Positions 52,458-61,336 of a stretch of 64,000 nucleotides of DNA are shown here, in pieces. This stretch comes from Halalkalibacillus sediminis. Its GTDB lineage: Bacteria > Bacillota > Bacilli > Bacillales > Alkalibacillaceae. The stretch's first letter is position 1, and every line of letters starts with the position of its first letter. The notes beneath the pieces are model-generated. The model was not told the DNA's origin, did not search any database, and saw nothing but the letters and a program-made list of their open reading frames with translations. The stretch is taken from NCBI RefSeq assembly GCF_002844535.1, contig NZ_PJNH01000004.1, positions 279,292 to 343,291 of the forward strand, written 5' to 3'. Position numbers and translations under genes: made by a program.

Positions 52458-53670
52458 TTATTCCCTTCACTATCTAAGGTGGTTCCAGTATGCTTTGGAG
52501 CTGTTTCCACTGTGGTTGATCGTTTCTTTTTCCTTTGTGGGCACCGGACAGTGGCCTCCGTTAGTAGAGTTTTTAATAATTGCAGCAGTTGCGTCTTTAC
52601 TCGCGATTATCTTAAATAAATTTGGGGTGCCAACACTCATTTACGGGGCTGCACCGATCATCTTTTTCTTAGCGATCTTTCTCGGATTCTATTGGGTTTA
52701 TGCTTTAATCATGGCAATATTCTTGACGATCCGCATGGAGAACCGCATGGTGAAAGCAGATCTTGAGAATGAAGAGATGGTGCTTACCCTTACCTTTTTC
52801 GGATCAATTGTCGCCTACTTCTTCGCGATGAGTCCCTCAGAAGGGTTCGCTATCTATTTCGTGATCGTGTTCTTAGCTCAATTAGTCTTTTTCATCTTAG
52901 GGAGAATGGTCTATTTCTACCTAAGAGACGCGCAAACCTTGAACCAATCAATAGGCAAAAAAATAAGTATTGTCGGTCTAAGCGGTGTCGCAATCTTAGC
53001 TTCTACGTATCTGTTATATATCCTTTTTCCTTATGTGAAGTGGGGCGTCCAGTATGTGCTGTTTGGCACTGCTAGATTAATTGTTTGGGCCCTTTCACCT
53101 GTCTTTGCTTTTCTTGAATCATATGAGCCAGAAGCCCCTGAGCTTGAAGATGAAGGGGAAGGCCTTGAAGGAGAACAAGGTACAATGGAGTTTGATAAAA
53201 ATTCTGGCAATCAAACAGGTGAAATGATTACAGAAGTTGTGTTTTGGGTTGTAGTGGCCATCGTTGTTACTATTGCATATTTAGCGTATAGAAAATATCG
53301 CCAGCGAATTGGTCTAACTAGAAATCAAGTACGCGGCCAATATGAAGATGATATGTCTAAGGAAAAAACAAAAGGTTCTCTATTTTGGAAGAAAAAAGAC
53401 CGAGCAAAACCACCTAAGAATAAAGTTCGAAAAGCTTATTATGATGTGGAGAAATGGGCAGCGAAACATGAGCTAGGTCGATACCAGTATGAGACGATCG
53501 AGGAGTGGCATCGTCGCCTTGACATCGAGGACCAAGTTGAACCAGATGCATTGAACGTTTATAAAAATATTCGTTACAGTGACGCTGAACATTTGAACTA
53601 TAATCATGAGTATTACATGGGAAAGATTGATGATTTGAAGGAAACCATCCGTAAAAAACATGATGTATAG
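52450..53670 (+). CDS. DUF4129-type membrane protein (YebA-like, without transglutaminase)
   Basis: A 406-residue protein with six to seven membrane helices (~12-230), an acidic linker (EAPELEDEGEGLEGEQ, ~232-247), another helix (~263-280), and a cytoplasmic C-terminal domain with VRKAYYDVEKWAAKHEL (~322-338), typical of DUF4129. Homologues in the third place of MoxR-DUF58 operons, such as B. subtilis YebA, are ~700 residues with a transglutaminase-like domain between the membrane part and DUF4129; no Cys-His-Asp module is present here. Adapter role is inferred. Confidence 0.8.
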   Translation: MVDYSLHYLRWFQYALELFPLWLIVSFSFVGTGQWPPLVEFLIIAAVASLLAIILNKFGVPTLIYGAAPIIFFLAIFLGFYWVYALIMAIFLTIRMENRMVKADLENEEMVLTLTFFGSIVAYFFAMSPSEGFAIYFVIVFLAQLVFFILGRMVYFYLRDAQTLNQSIGKKISIVGLSGVAILASTYLLYILFPYVKWGVQYVLFGTARLIVWALSPVFAFLESYEPEAPELEDEGEGLEGEQGTMEFDKNSGNQTGEMITEVVFWVVVAIVVTIAYLAYRKYRQRIGLTRNQVRGQYEDDMSKEKTKGSLFWKKKDRAKPPKNKVRKAYYDVEKWAAKHELGRYQYETIEEWHRRLDIEDQVEPDALNVYKNIRYSDAEHLNYNHEYYMGKIDDLKETIRKKHDV

Positions 53671-53681
53671 AGTGAATTAGA

Positions 53682-53740
53682 AAAAATCCGAACTAAGCTT
53701 CGCAATTCTATTAATAGAATTGGAGTTAGTTCGGATTTTC
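53682..53740. terminator. Large bidirectional terminator
   Basis: AAATCCGAACTAA pairs with TTAGTTCGGATTT, with an inner palindrome CAATTCTATT/AATAGAATTG; T/A tracts on both sides. Confidence 0.85.
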
Positions 53741-53845
53741 TGGTTATTCGTAGTCACAAGCGGTGAGCTACTAGTTGCAATAATAGAATTTCCTCATGTC
53801 TAGTTCTTGCGACTAAGTTCCTGTAGATGACAAGCTTTTAACTTC

Positions 53846-54886
53846 TTATGTTCTACTATTCAAATAGCTGACGAGTAATTTTTTTAGATGGATCAGTTCG
53901 TTATGATAATCCATTAAGGTTGATGCGAGCGGCAATAATACGAACCTGTCTTTTTCCCCTTCATCGTATATATCCATCAACTGATTTACTAACGATGGAA
54001 TATCGGGTTCAGATATATTCCCTAAAGGGTCAACTGTCTTTTTACGGATCCTTCCTAAATACATCAAGATGAGTTTTTCGTGCGTGTGAAGCGTCTTATC
54101 AACTTCTTCAACGATTTTTTCATTCAAATCACCTTTGATATGACCGATCTCATAATCCATTCGATGCAATGTCTGTAGCACTTGGAAAGACTTCCGAGAT
54201 GTGTTGACTAATTGACGGAAAAGAACTAGTTTTCTTGCGCGTCGATATCCTTTTTTTCTAGAATAAGAACGTTCTTCTGAATAAAGTAAATAGGTTTGCT
54301 CTAAATGTGCAAGATCACGTTCAAGACGATTGATCTCTTTTTTTAGTGCTGGTTGATCAGATAAATGTCTTGTCGTTACACGGATCCACTGCATTATATC
54401 GCTTGTTGTATGATTGATCATTTCGAATAGTCTAGTTTCATATTTTGGTGGTAAGAACACGAGATTCACAAGAAATGCAGATGCAATCCCGATCAGTATG
54501 GATGTGAAACGGATCGCTGCGAAGTCCATAAAGGCCATAGAGGTTGATTCCATAATGGCTATGACAGCGATGATCGCGATGAATGTCGTATCTTCCTTCA
54601 TTTTAAAAATCATACAAGTTCCTATAGATAAAATGATTCCTACACCTAATAAGAAAGGGTCGTTTCCGACTGTAAGTACGAGTAAGACTGCGATACCAGC
54701 ACCGATAAAATTGGCCTGCAACTGCTCGATGATCATCTGATATGAACGATAGATGGATGGCTGGATGGACGAAACAGCTGCAATCGCTGCTGCGAATAAA
54801 CCTGCATCGAATCCGAAATAACTTGCTACATATAAGGCGATCGCTGTGGATACACCTGTTTTTAAGGCTCTAGCTCCGACTTTCAT
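53846..54886 (-). CDS. Aromatic acid exporter-family (ArAE/FUSC) protein
   Basis: A 346-residue protein. The N-terminal half has six hydrophobic helices (~10-150), beginning with the family opening GARALKTGVSTAIALYVASY and AAIAAVSSIQPSIYRSYQMI. The C-terminal ~190 residues are helical and charged. Related proteins export aromatic carboxylates. ATG with AGGTCAACT upstream gives a weak RBS. Single gene converging on the MoxR operon. Substrate unknown. Confidence 0.82.
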   Translation of the reverse strand: MKVGARALKTGVSTAIALYVASYFGFDAGLFAAAIAAVSSIQPSIYRSYQMIIEQLQANFIGAGIAVLLVLTVGNDPFLLGVGIILSIGTCMIFKMKEDTTFIAIIAVIAIMESTSMAFMDFAAIRFTSILIGIASAFLVNLVFLPPKYETRLFEMINHTTSDIMQWIRVTTRHLSDQPALKKEINRLERDLAHLEQTYLLYSEERSYSRKKGYRRARKLVLFRQLVNTSRKSFQVLQTLHRMDYEIGHIKGDLNEKIVEEVDKTLHTHEKLILMYLGRIRKKTVDPLGNISEPDIPSLVNQLMDIYDEGEKDRFVLLPLASTLMDYHNELIHLKKLLVSYLNSRT

Positions 54887-55222
54887 ATAGTTGACCTACC
54901 TTTTCTATATTTCTCTAGTAAGTATACGTTACATAATACCCAACATGAGAGGTTGTACAAACTTTTTCTTCCAATTTAAAAGGTTTTCGGGAGGATCTTC
55001 GCTCTATTTTTGTTATTTCCAATCGTAAGTGAATCATTTTTTTGCGGTGTATATAAAAAAATAAGCTTTTGCCAAAGAGGCAAAAGCTTCGTCTGGAAGT
55101 TCCAGAAAGGAAGGGAGTTTCATAACATCATGTTCCTTCGATAAGGGGTAATCCAAAATATTCTGAATTATTTATATTTTAGCATAAATGAATTAAATGA
55201 CAAGATGATTTCAGAAAAAAAT
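54887..55222. other. Intergenic region between ArAE and gsaB
   Basis: 336 nt. It holds the minus-strand terminator of gsaB (55053-55089), 130 nt past its stop, and the upstream region of the ArAE gene. A 29-codon minus-strand ORF (55123-55034) overlaps the terminator and is not credited. Nothing else recognised. Confidence 0.5.
55053..55089 (-). terminator. Terminator downstream of gsaB
   Basis: AAGCTTTTGCC (55063-55073) pairs perfectly with GGCAAAAGCTT (55079-55089); on the minus strand it is followed by ATTTTTTTAT. Confidence 0.85.
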
Positions 55223-56518
55223 TTAAGCTTTTTTCATTTTACTGAAAGCTACATCGACAGCGTTCAGGGTTTTACGGATATCCTCATCTGTATGAGCTGT
55301 CGTCAAGAACCAAGCTTCGAATTTAGAAGGTGCTAGATTAATCCCTTGGTCGAGCATCAGGTGAAAAAAATCAGCGAATTGATCGCCATTCGTTCGGTCA
55401 GCCTGATCGTAATTTTTTATTTTCTCATCAGTGAAATAGACAGTGAATGCACCCTTCAGTCGATTAATCGTGATTTGAACTCCATGAGTTTCTGCACGTT
55501 CGAGGATTCCTTCTTCAAGCATTTTTCCTAATCGGTCCATTTCATCGTAAACTCCATCTTCCTGCAAGACTTCTAAACAAGCGATGCCTGAAGCCATTGA
55601 AGCTGGGTTTCCTGCCATTGTGCCTGCTTGATAAGCAGGGCCTAGCGGTGCGACTTGTTCCATAATATCTACGCGGCCTCCGTAAGCACCAATCGGTAAG
55701 CCACCACCAATGATTTTTCCTAGTGCAGTCATATCAGCTTGAACCCCAGTTATCTCCTGTGCACTTCCGTAGTGGAAGCGGAATGCTGTGATGACTTCAT
55801 CGAAAATCAAGAGACTTCCATTGTCGTGAGTCAGCTCTTTTACCTGTTCGAGGAATCCTGGCTCTGGTTCGACGATACCGAAATTACCTACTATCGGCTC
55901 GACTAAAACCCCTGCTACCTCATCACCGAATTTTTCCAATGCTTCTTTAAAAGGTTCAATTTCATTGAAAGGAACGGTGATCACTTCTTGAGCGATACTA
56001 GGCGGAACACCTGCTGAATCGGGAGTGCCGAGTGTGGACGGCCCTGAACCTGCTGCAACTAGTACCAGGTCTGAGTGTCCGTGATAGCACCCTGCAAACT
56101 TGATGATTTTTGACCTTTTCGTATAGGCACGCGCTACTCGGATGGTTGTCATAACAGCTTCAGTTCCTGAGTTGACAAAGCGGACTTTTTCTAATGATGG
56201 TATAGCATTCTTCAGCATCTCCGCGAAACGGTTCTCGTACTTGGTTGGAGTTCCATAAAGCACGCCATCATATGCTGCCTGGCTGATGGCTTTAGCGATA
56301 TGTGGATGAGCATGCCCCGTGATAATTGGGCCATAAGCTCCGAGGTAATCGATGTATTCATTGCCGTCAACATCCCAAAAGTGGGACCCTTTAGCTTTTT
56401 CCATAAAGACAGGTGTACCGCCTCCAACACCTTTATATGCACGCGATGGAGAGTTGACTCCTCCTAAAATATGCTCTTTAGCTTCTTCATATAATTGTTC
56501 CGATTGTTTTCTGTTCAT
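55223..56518 (-). CDS. gsaB: Glutamate-1-semialdehyde 2,1-aminomutase (second copy, GsaB type)
   Basis: A 431-residue PLP enzyme. [13 protein letters not shown] and [20 protein letters not shown] mark the family; the PLP Asp is in [15 protein letters not shown] (~231), and the Schiff-base Lys in [17 protein letters not shown] (~268). It makes 5-aminolevulinate for haem. Bacilli carry hemL in the hem operon and a second copy, gsaB, upstream of bcp/perR; position here matches gsaB. RBS GGAGGCAT before ATG. Confidence 0.92.
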   Translation of the reverse strand: MNRKQSEQLYEEAKEHILGGVNSPSRAYKGVGGGTPVFMEKAKGSHFWDVDGNEYIDYLGAYGPIITGHAHPHIAKAISQAAYDGVLYGTPTKYENRFAEMLKNAIPSLEKVRFVNSGTEAVMTTIRVARAYTKRSKIIKFAGCYHGHSDLVLVAAGSGPSTLGTPDSAGVPPSIAQEVITVPFNEIEPFKEALEKFGDEVAGVLVEPIVGNFGIVEPEPGFLEQVKELTHDNGSLLIFDEVITAFRFHYGSAQEITGVQADMTALGKIIGGGLPIGAYGGRVDIMEQVAPLGPAYQAGTMAGNPASMASGIACLEVLQEDGVYDEMDRLGKMLEEGILERAETHGVQITINRLKGAFTVYFTDEKIKNYDQADRTNGDQFADFFHLMLDQGINLAPSKFEAWFLTTAHTDEDIRKTLNAVDVAFSKMKKA

Positions 56519-56620
56519 TCGAATGCCTCCAAAATTTTTTCTTATCCCCTTCTATTTTTACATGTACGAGACGTCTTGTACATATGATGAAGCGAAGGGC
56601 TCTAAGGAGAGAGTGGTTGG

Positions 56621-57007
56621 ATGAATGAGTTTTTCCTTGTGTTAGTGATTGTCATACTGATTCATAGCTTTCATATATTCTTGAAAAACTTTCATGACGT
56701 GCGAGGTTCTTTTTCAAAAGAATTATTCAGCGCGTTTTTCGCCATGTATTTTATATTAATGCTCGGTTTCGCGTTGGTATATTTTTTATTAGCCGAAATG
56801 GGGGTCGTACTTCTTGATGATGCGCCCTTGCAAGCAGGAGATTCGTTTGAGAAATTTTTTCACGCTATTTATTTTAGTGGAGTGACCTTGATGACGGTAG
56901 GGTATGGGGACATCACTCCAGTGGGAATAGGGCGTGTCATAGCTCTAATGGAGGCATTCATCGGATACTTGCTTCCTGCAGCATTTTTATATAAGCTTTT
57001 TAGATAA
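56621..57007 (+). CDS. Small two/three-TM potassium channel
   Basis: A 128-residue ion channel subunit. A first helix (~2-17), a second (~38-63), a pore helix and the canonical filter TLMTVGYGDITPVGIG (~96-111), then the inner helix (~113-125). No RCK/TrkA domain or cyclic nucleotide domain, so gating would depend on pH, voltage or membrane state. RBS AAGGAGAG before ATG. Divergent from gsaB, upstream of bcp. Confidence 0.88.
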   Translation: MNEFFLVLVIVILIHSFHIFLKNFHDVRGSFSKELFSAFFAMYFILMLGFALVYFLLAEMGVVLLDDAPLQAGDSFEKFFHAIYFSGVTLMTVGYGDITPVGIGRVIALMEAFIGYLLPAAFLYKLFR

Positions 57008-57074
57008 TATGATTTGTCAGCAGGTCGATAGTTCGATAATCTATGGATATGACCTATAAAAGGAGGAATTCTTG

Positions 57075-57545
57075 ATGGCTATCGAAGTAGGAAAGCAAGC
57101 TCCTGACTTTACGTTACCAGCAAGTAATGGGAAAGATGTAAGTCTTTCTGATTTTGAAGGTAAACATGTTGTATTGTATTTTTACCCGAAAGATATGACA
57201 CCTGGGTGCACGACGGAAGCATGTGATTTCCGTGATAATCATAAAAAATTCGAGGATTTGAACGCAGTTATTTTGGGTGTAAGTACAGACCCAATAGCAC
57301 GCCACGAAAAATTCATTGATAAACACGATCTACCATTTCTATTATTAGCAGACGAAGACCATCACGTAGCTGAGAAATATGATGTATGGAAACTGAAAAA
57401 GAATTTTGGTAAAGAATATGATGGAATCGAGCGCTCGACTTTCATCATCGATAAAGATGGAAACTTAGTGAAAGAGTGGCGTAAAGTTCGCGTGAAGGAT
57501 CACGTGAATGAAGCTCTTGAGTTCATTGAAGAAAATCTAGATTAA
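57075..57545 (+). CDS. bcp: Thioredoxin-dependent thiol peroxidase (Bcp/PrxQ)
   Basis: A 156-residue peroxiredoxin. Peroxidatic Cys in TPGCTTEACDFRD, with the resolving Cys five residues later (PrxQ type). Reduces hydroperoxides using thioredoxin. Start ATG 57075 after AGGAGGAATTC; TTG 57072 is upstream. Located near perR as in B. subtilis (ygaF). No PerR box was seen directly ahead of it. Confidence 0.93.
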   Translation: MAIEVGKQAPDFTLPASNGKDVSLSDFEGKHVVLYFYPKDMTPGCTTEACDFRDNHKKFEDLNAVILGVSTDPIARHEKFIDKHDLPFLLLADEDHHVAEKYDVWKLKKNFGKEYDGIERSTFIIDKDGNLVKEWRKVRVKDHVNEALEFIEENLD

Positions 57546-57553
57546 AAAACAAT

Positions 57554-57585
57554 CTGGCCAATCGACTAGGGTTGGTCAGTTTGTA
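57554..57585 (+). terminator. Weak terminator-like hairpin after bcp
   Basis: CTGGCCAA pairs with TTGGTCAG; only a short T-run follows, so partial read-through into the dehydrogenase gene is likely. Confidence 0.4.
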
Positions 57586-57606
57586 TGTATAGAGGAGTGT
57601 CAAAAA

Positions 57607-58557
57607 GTGTTAGTAGTGACAAGTTGTAAAGTTAAAACGAAAATCAAAGAAGACATGGAGAAGAAGTTTCCGAATGTTTCTTTTCAATGGAAAGAATCCA
57701 TTCAAGAGGCTGAGCCAGTTTTGAAAGAGGCAGATGTCTTGATTACATACGGAGAAGATTTGCTTGCTGAGCATTTGGAACCTGCCGACAATTTGAAGTG
57801 GATCATGGTCATTTCAGCAGGTCTTGATGAAATGCCTTTTGAAAAAATAGACGAAAAGGGCATCCAGGTAACGAATGCCCGAGGGATTCATGCTATTCCG
57901 ATGTCGGAGTATGCGATTTCAATGATCCTACAAGAGAGCCGTAAAGCGAAGGATTTGCACGAGCTTGAGAAAGCACATAGTTGGGATAAACGTGTGAAAA
58001 TGGAAGAAATCACAGGGAAGACGATGCTAGTGGTCGGCACTGGAGCAATCGGGCAAGAAGTAGCTCGTTTAGCAAAAGCGTTTCGCATGAAAACGATCGG
58101 CGTTTCTCATAGTGGCCGTTCGAAAGATCACTTTGATGAATGTGCAAAGAATGATCGTTTGCATGACTACTTGAAGGAAGCGGATTTTGTGGTCGCTGTT
58201 CTTCCTCACACAAATGATACAGATGAATTTTTTGGAAAAGAAGAATTCAGTGCAATGAAAAAAGATGCGATTTTCTTGAATATGGGTAGAGGAAAGACAG
58301 TTGATCAAGGAACGATGATTCAAGCTTTGAAGGATCAACAGCTAGGCCATGCTGTGTTAGATGTGGTTGAAGAAGAACCCCTTGACTCTGCTAGCCCGCT
58401 TTGGGATTTAGAGAATTGTACGATTACGCCACATCTCTCTGGAATTTCGAGACTGTACCAGGAACGTGCGTTTGAAATTTTTGAAGAAAACTTAAAAGAT
58501 TTTGAAGCGGATAAACCATTGTCAGTCAATGTAATCGATCCTAAGAGGGGGTACTAA
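57607..58557 (+). CDS. D-isomer-specific 2-hydroxyacid dehydrogenase
   Basis: A 316-residue NAD-dependent dehydrogenase. Rossmann motif VVGTGAIGQEVARLA (~141-155), substrate Arg/Glu region NMGRGKTVDQGTMIQAL (~227) and catalytic His in CTITPHLSG (~279) are present. Resembles phosphoglycerate dehydrogenase-like or glyoxylate reductase-like enzymes. GTG start after GAGGAGTG. The next gene (PduO) starts two bases after its stop, so they are co-transcribed. Substrate unknown. Confidence 0.85.
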   Translation: MLVVTSCKVKTKIKEDMEKKFPNVSFQWKESIQEAEPVLKEADVLITYGEDLLAEHLEPADNLKWIMVISAGLDEMPFEKIDEKGIQVTNARGIHAIPMSEYAISMILQESRKAKDLHELEKAHSWDKRVKMEEITGKTMLVVGTGAIGQEVARLAKAFRMKTIGVSHSGRSKDHFDECAKNDRLHDYLKEADFVVAVLPHTNDTDEFFGKEEFSAMKKDAIFLNMGRGKTVDQGTMIQALKDQQLGHAVLDVVEEEPLDSASPLWDLENCTITPHLSGISRLYQERAFEIFEENLKDFEADKPLSVNVIDPKRGY

Positions 58558-58559
58558 TA

Positions 58560-59123
58560 ATGAGAATTTATACACGCTCAGGCGATAAAGGTACGACCTC
58601 GTTGATCTATGGACAGCGAGTGAAGAAGCACGATTTACGTGTGGAGGCATATGGTACATGTGATGAAGCGAACTCCATGGTCGGAATGGGAAGAAGCCAT
58701 TTAGCTGATGTCTCTTTCGAAGGAAAAGATCAAGTCGTGGAATCCTTGCATCGTGTTCAGACGATTCTTTTTCACGTAGGGGCTGAACTGGCTACTCCTG
58801 CAGACAAAGAAGTGATGTGGAAGTTGAAAAAGGAACATATTGAAGAGCTTGAGAAACAGATCGATGCATGGGATGAAGAGTTAGCTGAATTGAAGAATTT
58901 TATCTTGCCATCCGGTCACCCAAGCGCAGCAGCATTACACGTAGCAAGGACAATCGTTCGACGCGCAGAACGTACAGCTGTAGCACTTCGCGAAACAGAA
59001 GAAGTGGAGATCGATTTGGTCGTCTCTTACTTGAACCGTTTATCGGATTATCTATTCGTTGCAGCACGATACGTGAATCAAAAAGCTGGTGGCGAAGAGT
59101 TGCCGCTTAATACAGATGTATAG
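58560..59123 (+). CDS. PduO-type cob(I)yrinic acid a,c-diamide adenosyltransferase
   Basis: A 187-residue adenosyltransferase. ATP-binding N-terminus MRIYTRSGDKGTTSLIYGQR and the later RTIVRRAERTAVAL and VVSYLNRLSDYLFVAAR motifs are typical. Converts cob(I)alamin to adenosylcobalamin. RBS (AGGGGG) is in the end of the upstream gene. In B. subtilis the homologue is YvqK. It suggests use of B12-dependent enzymes, although none is nearby. Confidence 0.92.
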   Translation: MRIYTRSGDKGTTSLIYGQRVKKHDLRVEAYGTCDEANSMVGMGRSHLADVSFEGKDQVVESLHRVQTILFHVGAELATPADKEVMWKLKKEHIEELEKQIDAWDEELAELKNFILPSGHPSAAALHVARTIVRRAERTAVALRETEEVEIDLVVSYLNRLSDYLFVAARYVNQKAGGEELPLNTDV

Positions 59124-59170
59124 TTTATTGTGCGATCATTGGTATAAATGGTTGTAAATGACCATATAAA

Positions 59171-59217
59171 TTGACAAAAACCAGTTTGAGGATATAAACT
59201 AATTATAAGAATTCTAA
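59171..59217 (+). promoter_or_regulatory. perR promoter with PerR box
   Basis: TTGACA (59171-59176), 16-bp spacer, TATAAA (59193-59198). A PerR box TTATAAGAATTCTAA (59203-59217) matches the consensus TTATAATNATTATAA at all but two fixed positions and overlaps the start of transcription, indicating autoregulation. Confidence 0.75.
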
Positions 59218-59256
59218 TTTAAGAATATTATTATTTTGAAAGAGAGGTGCATGACG

Positions 59257-59694
59257 GTGTCTGAGCAACGATTACAAGAAGCATTAACAACTTTAAAGAG
59301 TTCAGGAGTAAGAATAACACCTCAACGTCATGCCGTGCTTGAGTATCTTATGGAAACGATGAACCATCCAACTGCAGATGATATTTACAAGGCACTTGAA
59401 GGGAAGTTCCCTAACATGAGTGTCGCGACTGTTTATAATAATCTGCGTGTCTTTTTGGATATCGGCCTCGTACGAGAGCTGACATATGGAGATGCTTCGA
59501 GCCGATTTGATTGCAACACAGCGGAACATTACCATATTATTTGTGATTCATGTGGCAAAATCGTCGACTTTCACTATCCATCGTTGGATGAAGTGGAACA
59601 ACTAGCCGAGCAGGTGACTGGTTTCAATGTAAGTCGCCACCGCATGGAAGTGTATGGTACTTGTGAAGACTGCCAAAAAGAAACCCAACACTAA
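59257..59694 (+). CDS. perR: Peroxide-responsive repressor PerR
   Basis: A 145-residue Fur-family metalloregulator. Winged helix with [15 protein letters not shown] and [15 protein letters not shown] (recognition helix, ~50-64); the His- and Asp-rich regulatory site is in [18 protein letters not shown]; structural zinc Cys pairs are CDSC and CEDC. Fe-bound PerR senses H2O2 by His oxidation. GTG 59257 gives exactly the 145 residues of B. subtilis PerR; ATG 59251 is an alternative. A PerR box overlaps its promoter. Confidence 0.95.
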   Translation: MSEQRLQEALTTLKSSGVRITPQRHAVLEYLMETMNHPTADDIYKALEGKFPNMSVATVYNNLRVFLDIGLVRELTYGDASSRFDCNTAEHYHIICDSCGKIVDFHYPSLDEVEQLAEQVTGFNVSRHRMEVYGTCEDCQKETQH

Positions 59695-59710
59695 TTGAAT
59701 GTAACCTTTT

Positions 59711-59740
59711 AATCGCCTACATTGTGTTAGGCGATTTTTT
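59711..59740 (+). terminator. Terminator of perR
   Basis: AATCGCCTA pairs with TAGGCGATT, followed by TTTT. Confidence 0.85.
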
Positions 59741-59760
59741 AATGGACATTAGGAGCTTTT

Positions 59761-59853
59761 ATGTTTCTTGAGATAGATGCAGTTTCAACATCTTATGTCT
59801 TTATTGTTTTTTGGGTCAGTGGTATTGGTGCCCTGGTCGTTAAGTATAGATAA
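59761..59853 (+). CDS. 30-aa single-helix membrane peptide
   Basis: ATG five bases after AGGAG opens a 30-codon frame: MFLEIDAVSTSYVFIVFWVS followed by GIGALVVKYR. It has one membrane helix (~10-27), a short acidic N-terminus and a basic C-terminus, fitting a genuine small membrane protein by the positive-inside rule. It sits between the perR terminator and another hairpin. No name or function can be assigned. Confidence 0.5.
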   Translation: MFLEIDAVSTSYVFIVFWVSGIGALVVKYR

Positions 59854-59885
59854 AAAAATCCCAGCCTTTATCGTAGGCTGGGATT
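59852..59885. terminator. Terminator between convergent small peptide gene and ygzB
   Basis: AATCCCAGCCT (59857-59867) pairs with AGGCTGGGATT (59875-59885); a seven-T run follows on the minus strand, so it mainly serves ygzB. Confidence 0.85.
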
Positions 59886-59892
59886 CATACGT

Positions 59893-60270
59893 CTATTCGC
59901 TTTTCTTCTCTTGTTCCTTCCAGTACTTACTGGAGTTATATTTTTCATCAAATTCTTCGCCTTCTAAGTTGCGATCTAATGTCAATGGCTGTTTACAATG
60001 CATACACGCATCTACTCGGCCGAGCATCTTAGTCGGTTTCTCACATTCTGGGCATACAATAGGTACAGCTTTGGTCGATAATAAGCCGATCCAAAAGTAA
60101 ATAGCCGTACTCAAACCGATGGCGATAATTCCAAGAATCATCAGTGTCACCATCAACCACTCAATATTTTTGAAAATAAGTCCAATATACATAATAATCA
60201 TACCGACAAAGACAAGTGAAAGCGCGACGGTACGAATTTTGTTGATTTTATTCGAATATTTTAGAGCCAT
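59893..60270 (-). CDS. ygzB: YgzB-like membrane protein
   Basis: A 125-residue protein with two membrane helices (~12-35, ~37-63) and a C-terminal zinc ribbon-like pair CPEC...CMHC (~75 and ~90). Fits B. subtilis YgzB (DUF2614) in size and in its place between perR and ygxA. RBS AAGGAGG before ATG. Function unknown. Confidence 0.88.
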   Translation of the reverse strand: MALKYSNKINKIRTVALSLVFVGMIIMYIGLIFKNIEWLMVTLMILGIIAIGLSTAIYFWIGLLSTKAVPIVCPECEKPTKMLGRVDACMHCKQPLTLDRNLEGEEFDEKYNSSKYWKEQEKKSE

Positions 60271-60394
60271 TCTATAAACCTCCTTGAACTATCAATGGAA
60301 GTATAGCATATTTTATTAATGATGTATGTGAATAAAAAAGGAATTTTCGCAGTGGTGTCGAATTATCTTATAGGAGTCATAGGAGGTTATCGCG

Positions 60395-61264
60395 ATGGAA
60401 AATTTATTACGTCCAATATATCAAGAAAAAGCTAGCCAAAAAAATACATTAGGTGTTCTATTAGTAGAAAAAATTCATGAAAACAGTCCCGTTACAGATA
60501 ACTTTGATGTCATCTTATTAATCATTGCCCGTGAGGCAAAAGATGAATGGTACGTGAAGCATTACGAATTTGAAGGTCGAACAGCTGCGATGCACATCGT
60601 AGATGAAAGATTATTGAACGAGTGGATCGATACGAGTGGTTACCGGAAGGTGATTGATTGGCTTACGAATGGATCAGTCATCTTTGATAGAAACGAATAC
60701 GTTGCCAACCTTAAAGATCAACTACGTATATTTCCGGAAAGTACACGCCAACTAAGGAAAGTGATCGAGTTCGCCAAATTGGTACGAGCCTACCGTGAAT
60801 GTCGTGAGCTATATGAAGCTAAACATTATCTAGATGCAAATAGCCTTATGGTGCGATCGTTGCATTATTTAGCACGTGTAGCAGTGTTAGAGCGTGGATT
60901 CCACCCGGAAATAACTCTGTGGAATCAAGTGAGAAAAATAGACCCGGAAGTGTACAAGTTGTATGAAGAATTAATGGAGAGCGATGAAGAACCTGACAAA
61001 CGTATCCAATTGATGTTGTTAGCCAGCGATTTCGCTATTCACTCACGAGCAGAACAAGGTGCAGAACATTTACTTTCTATTATGAGAGAAAAAGATGAGC
61101 CATGGACATTCGGGGAGTTGAAGATTCACCCTGAGATCCATCATTATAATTTAGACTTATCTATATTACTCGAGTACTTAGTCGAACGTGAAATAGTAGA
61201 TACAGTGTTAGTAGAGACTAAAGGGGAAAAGATTTATCACCGTAAATATCAAGTTGCAGAATAA
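60395..61264 (+). CDS. ygxA: YgxA-like nucleotidyltransferase-fold protein
   Basis: A 289-residue protein matching YgxA, annotated as nucleotidyltransferase-like. N-terminal part (~1-110) resembles a degenerate nucleotidyltransferase; ~110-200 is a helical region (REYRECRELYEAKHYLDANS); C-terminus is winged-helix-like. No clear GS and DxD catalytic motif, so probably inactive as an enzyme. RBS AGGAGG before ATG. Just upstream of the rrn region as in B. subtilis. Confidence 0.85.
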   Translation: MENLLRPIYQEKASQKNTLGVLLVEKIHENSPVTDNFDVILLIIAREAKDEWYVKHYEFEGRTAAMHIVDERLLNEWIDTSGYRKVIDWLTNGSVIFDRNEYVANLKDQLRIFPESTRQLRKVIEFAKLVRAYRECRELYEAKHYLDANSLMVRSLHYLARVAVLERGFHPEITLWNQVRKIDPEVYKLYEELMESDEEPDKRIQLMLLASDFAIHSRAEQGAEHLLSIMREKDEPWTFGELKIHPEIHHYNLDLSILLEYLVEREIVDTVLVETKGEKIYHRKYQVAE

Positions 61265-61336
61265 TGAAATGATTATTTATCTTCATTTGTAACTTCTTAC
61301 TATTAGACTCGACTAATTGGTAAGGGGGAGTAATTG

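Noticed and set aside
55034..55123. 29-codon minus-strand ORF with an AAGGAA site downstream of gsaB
   Set aside because: Most of it is the gsaB terminator hairpin read as codons; the frame is probably accidental, although a ribosome site exists.
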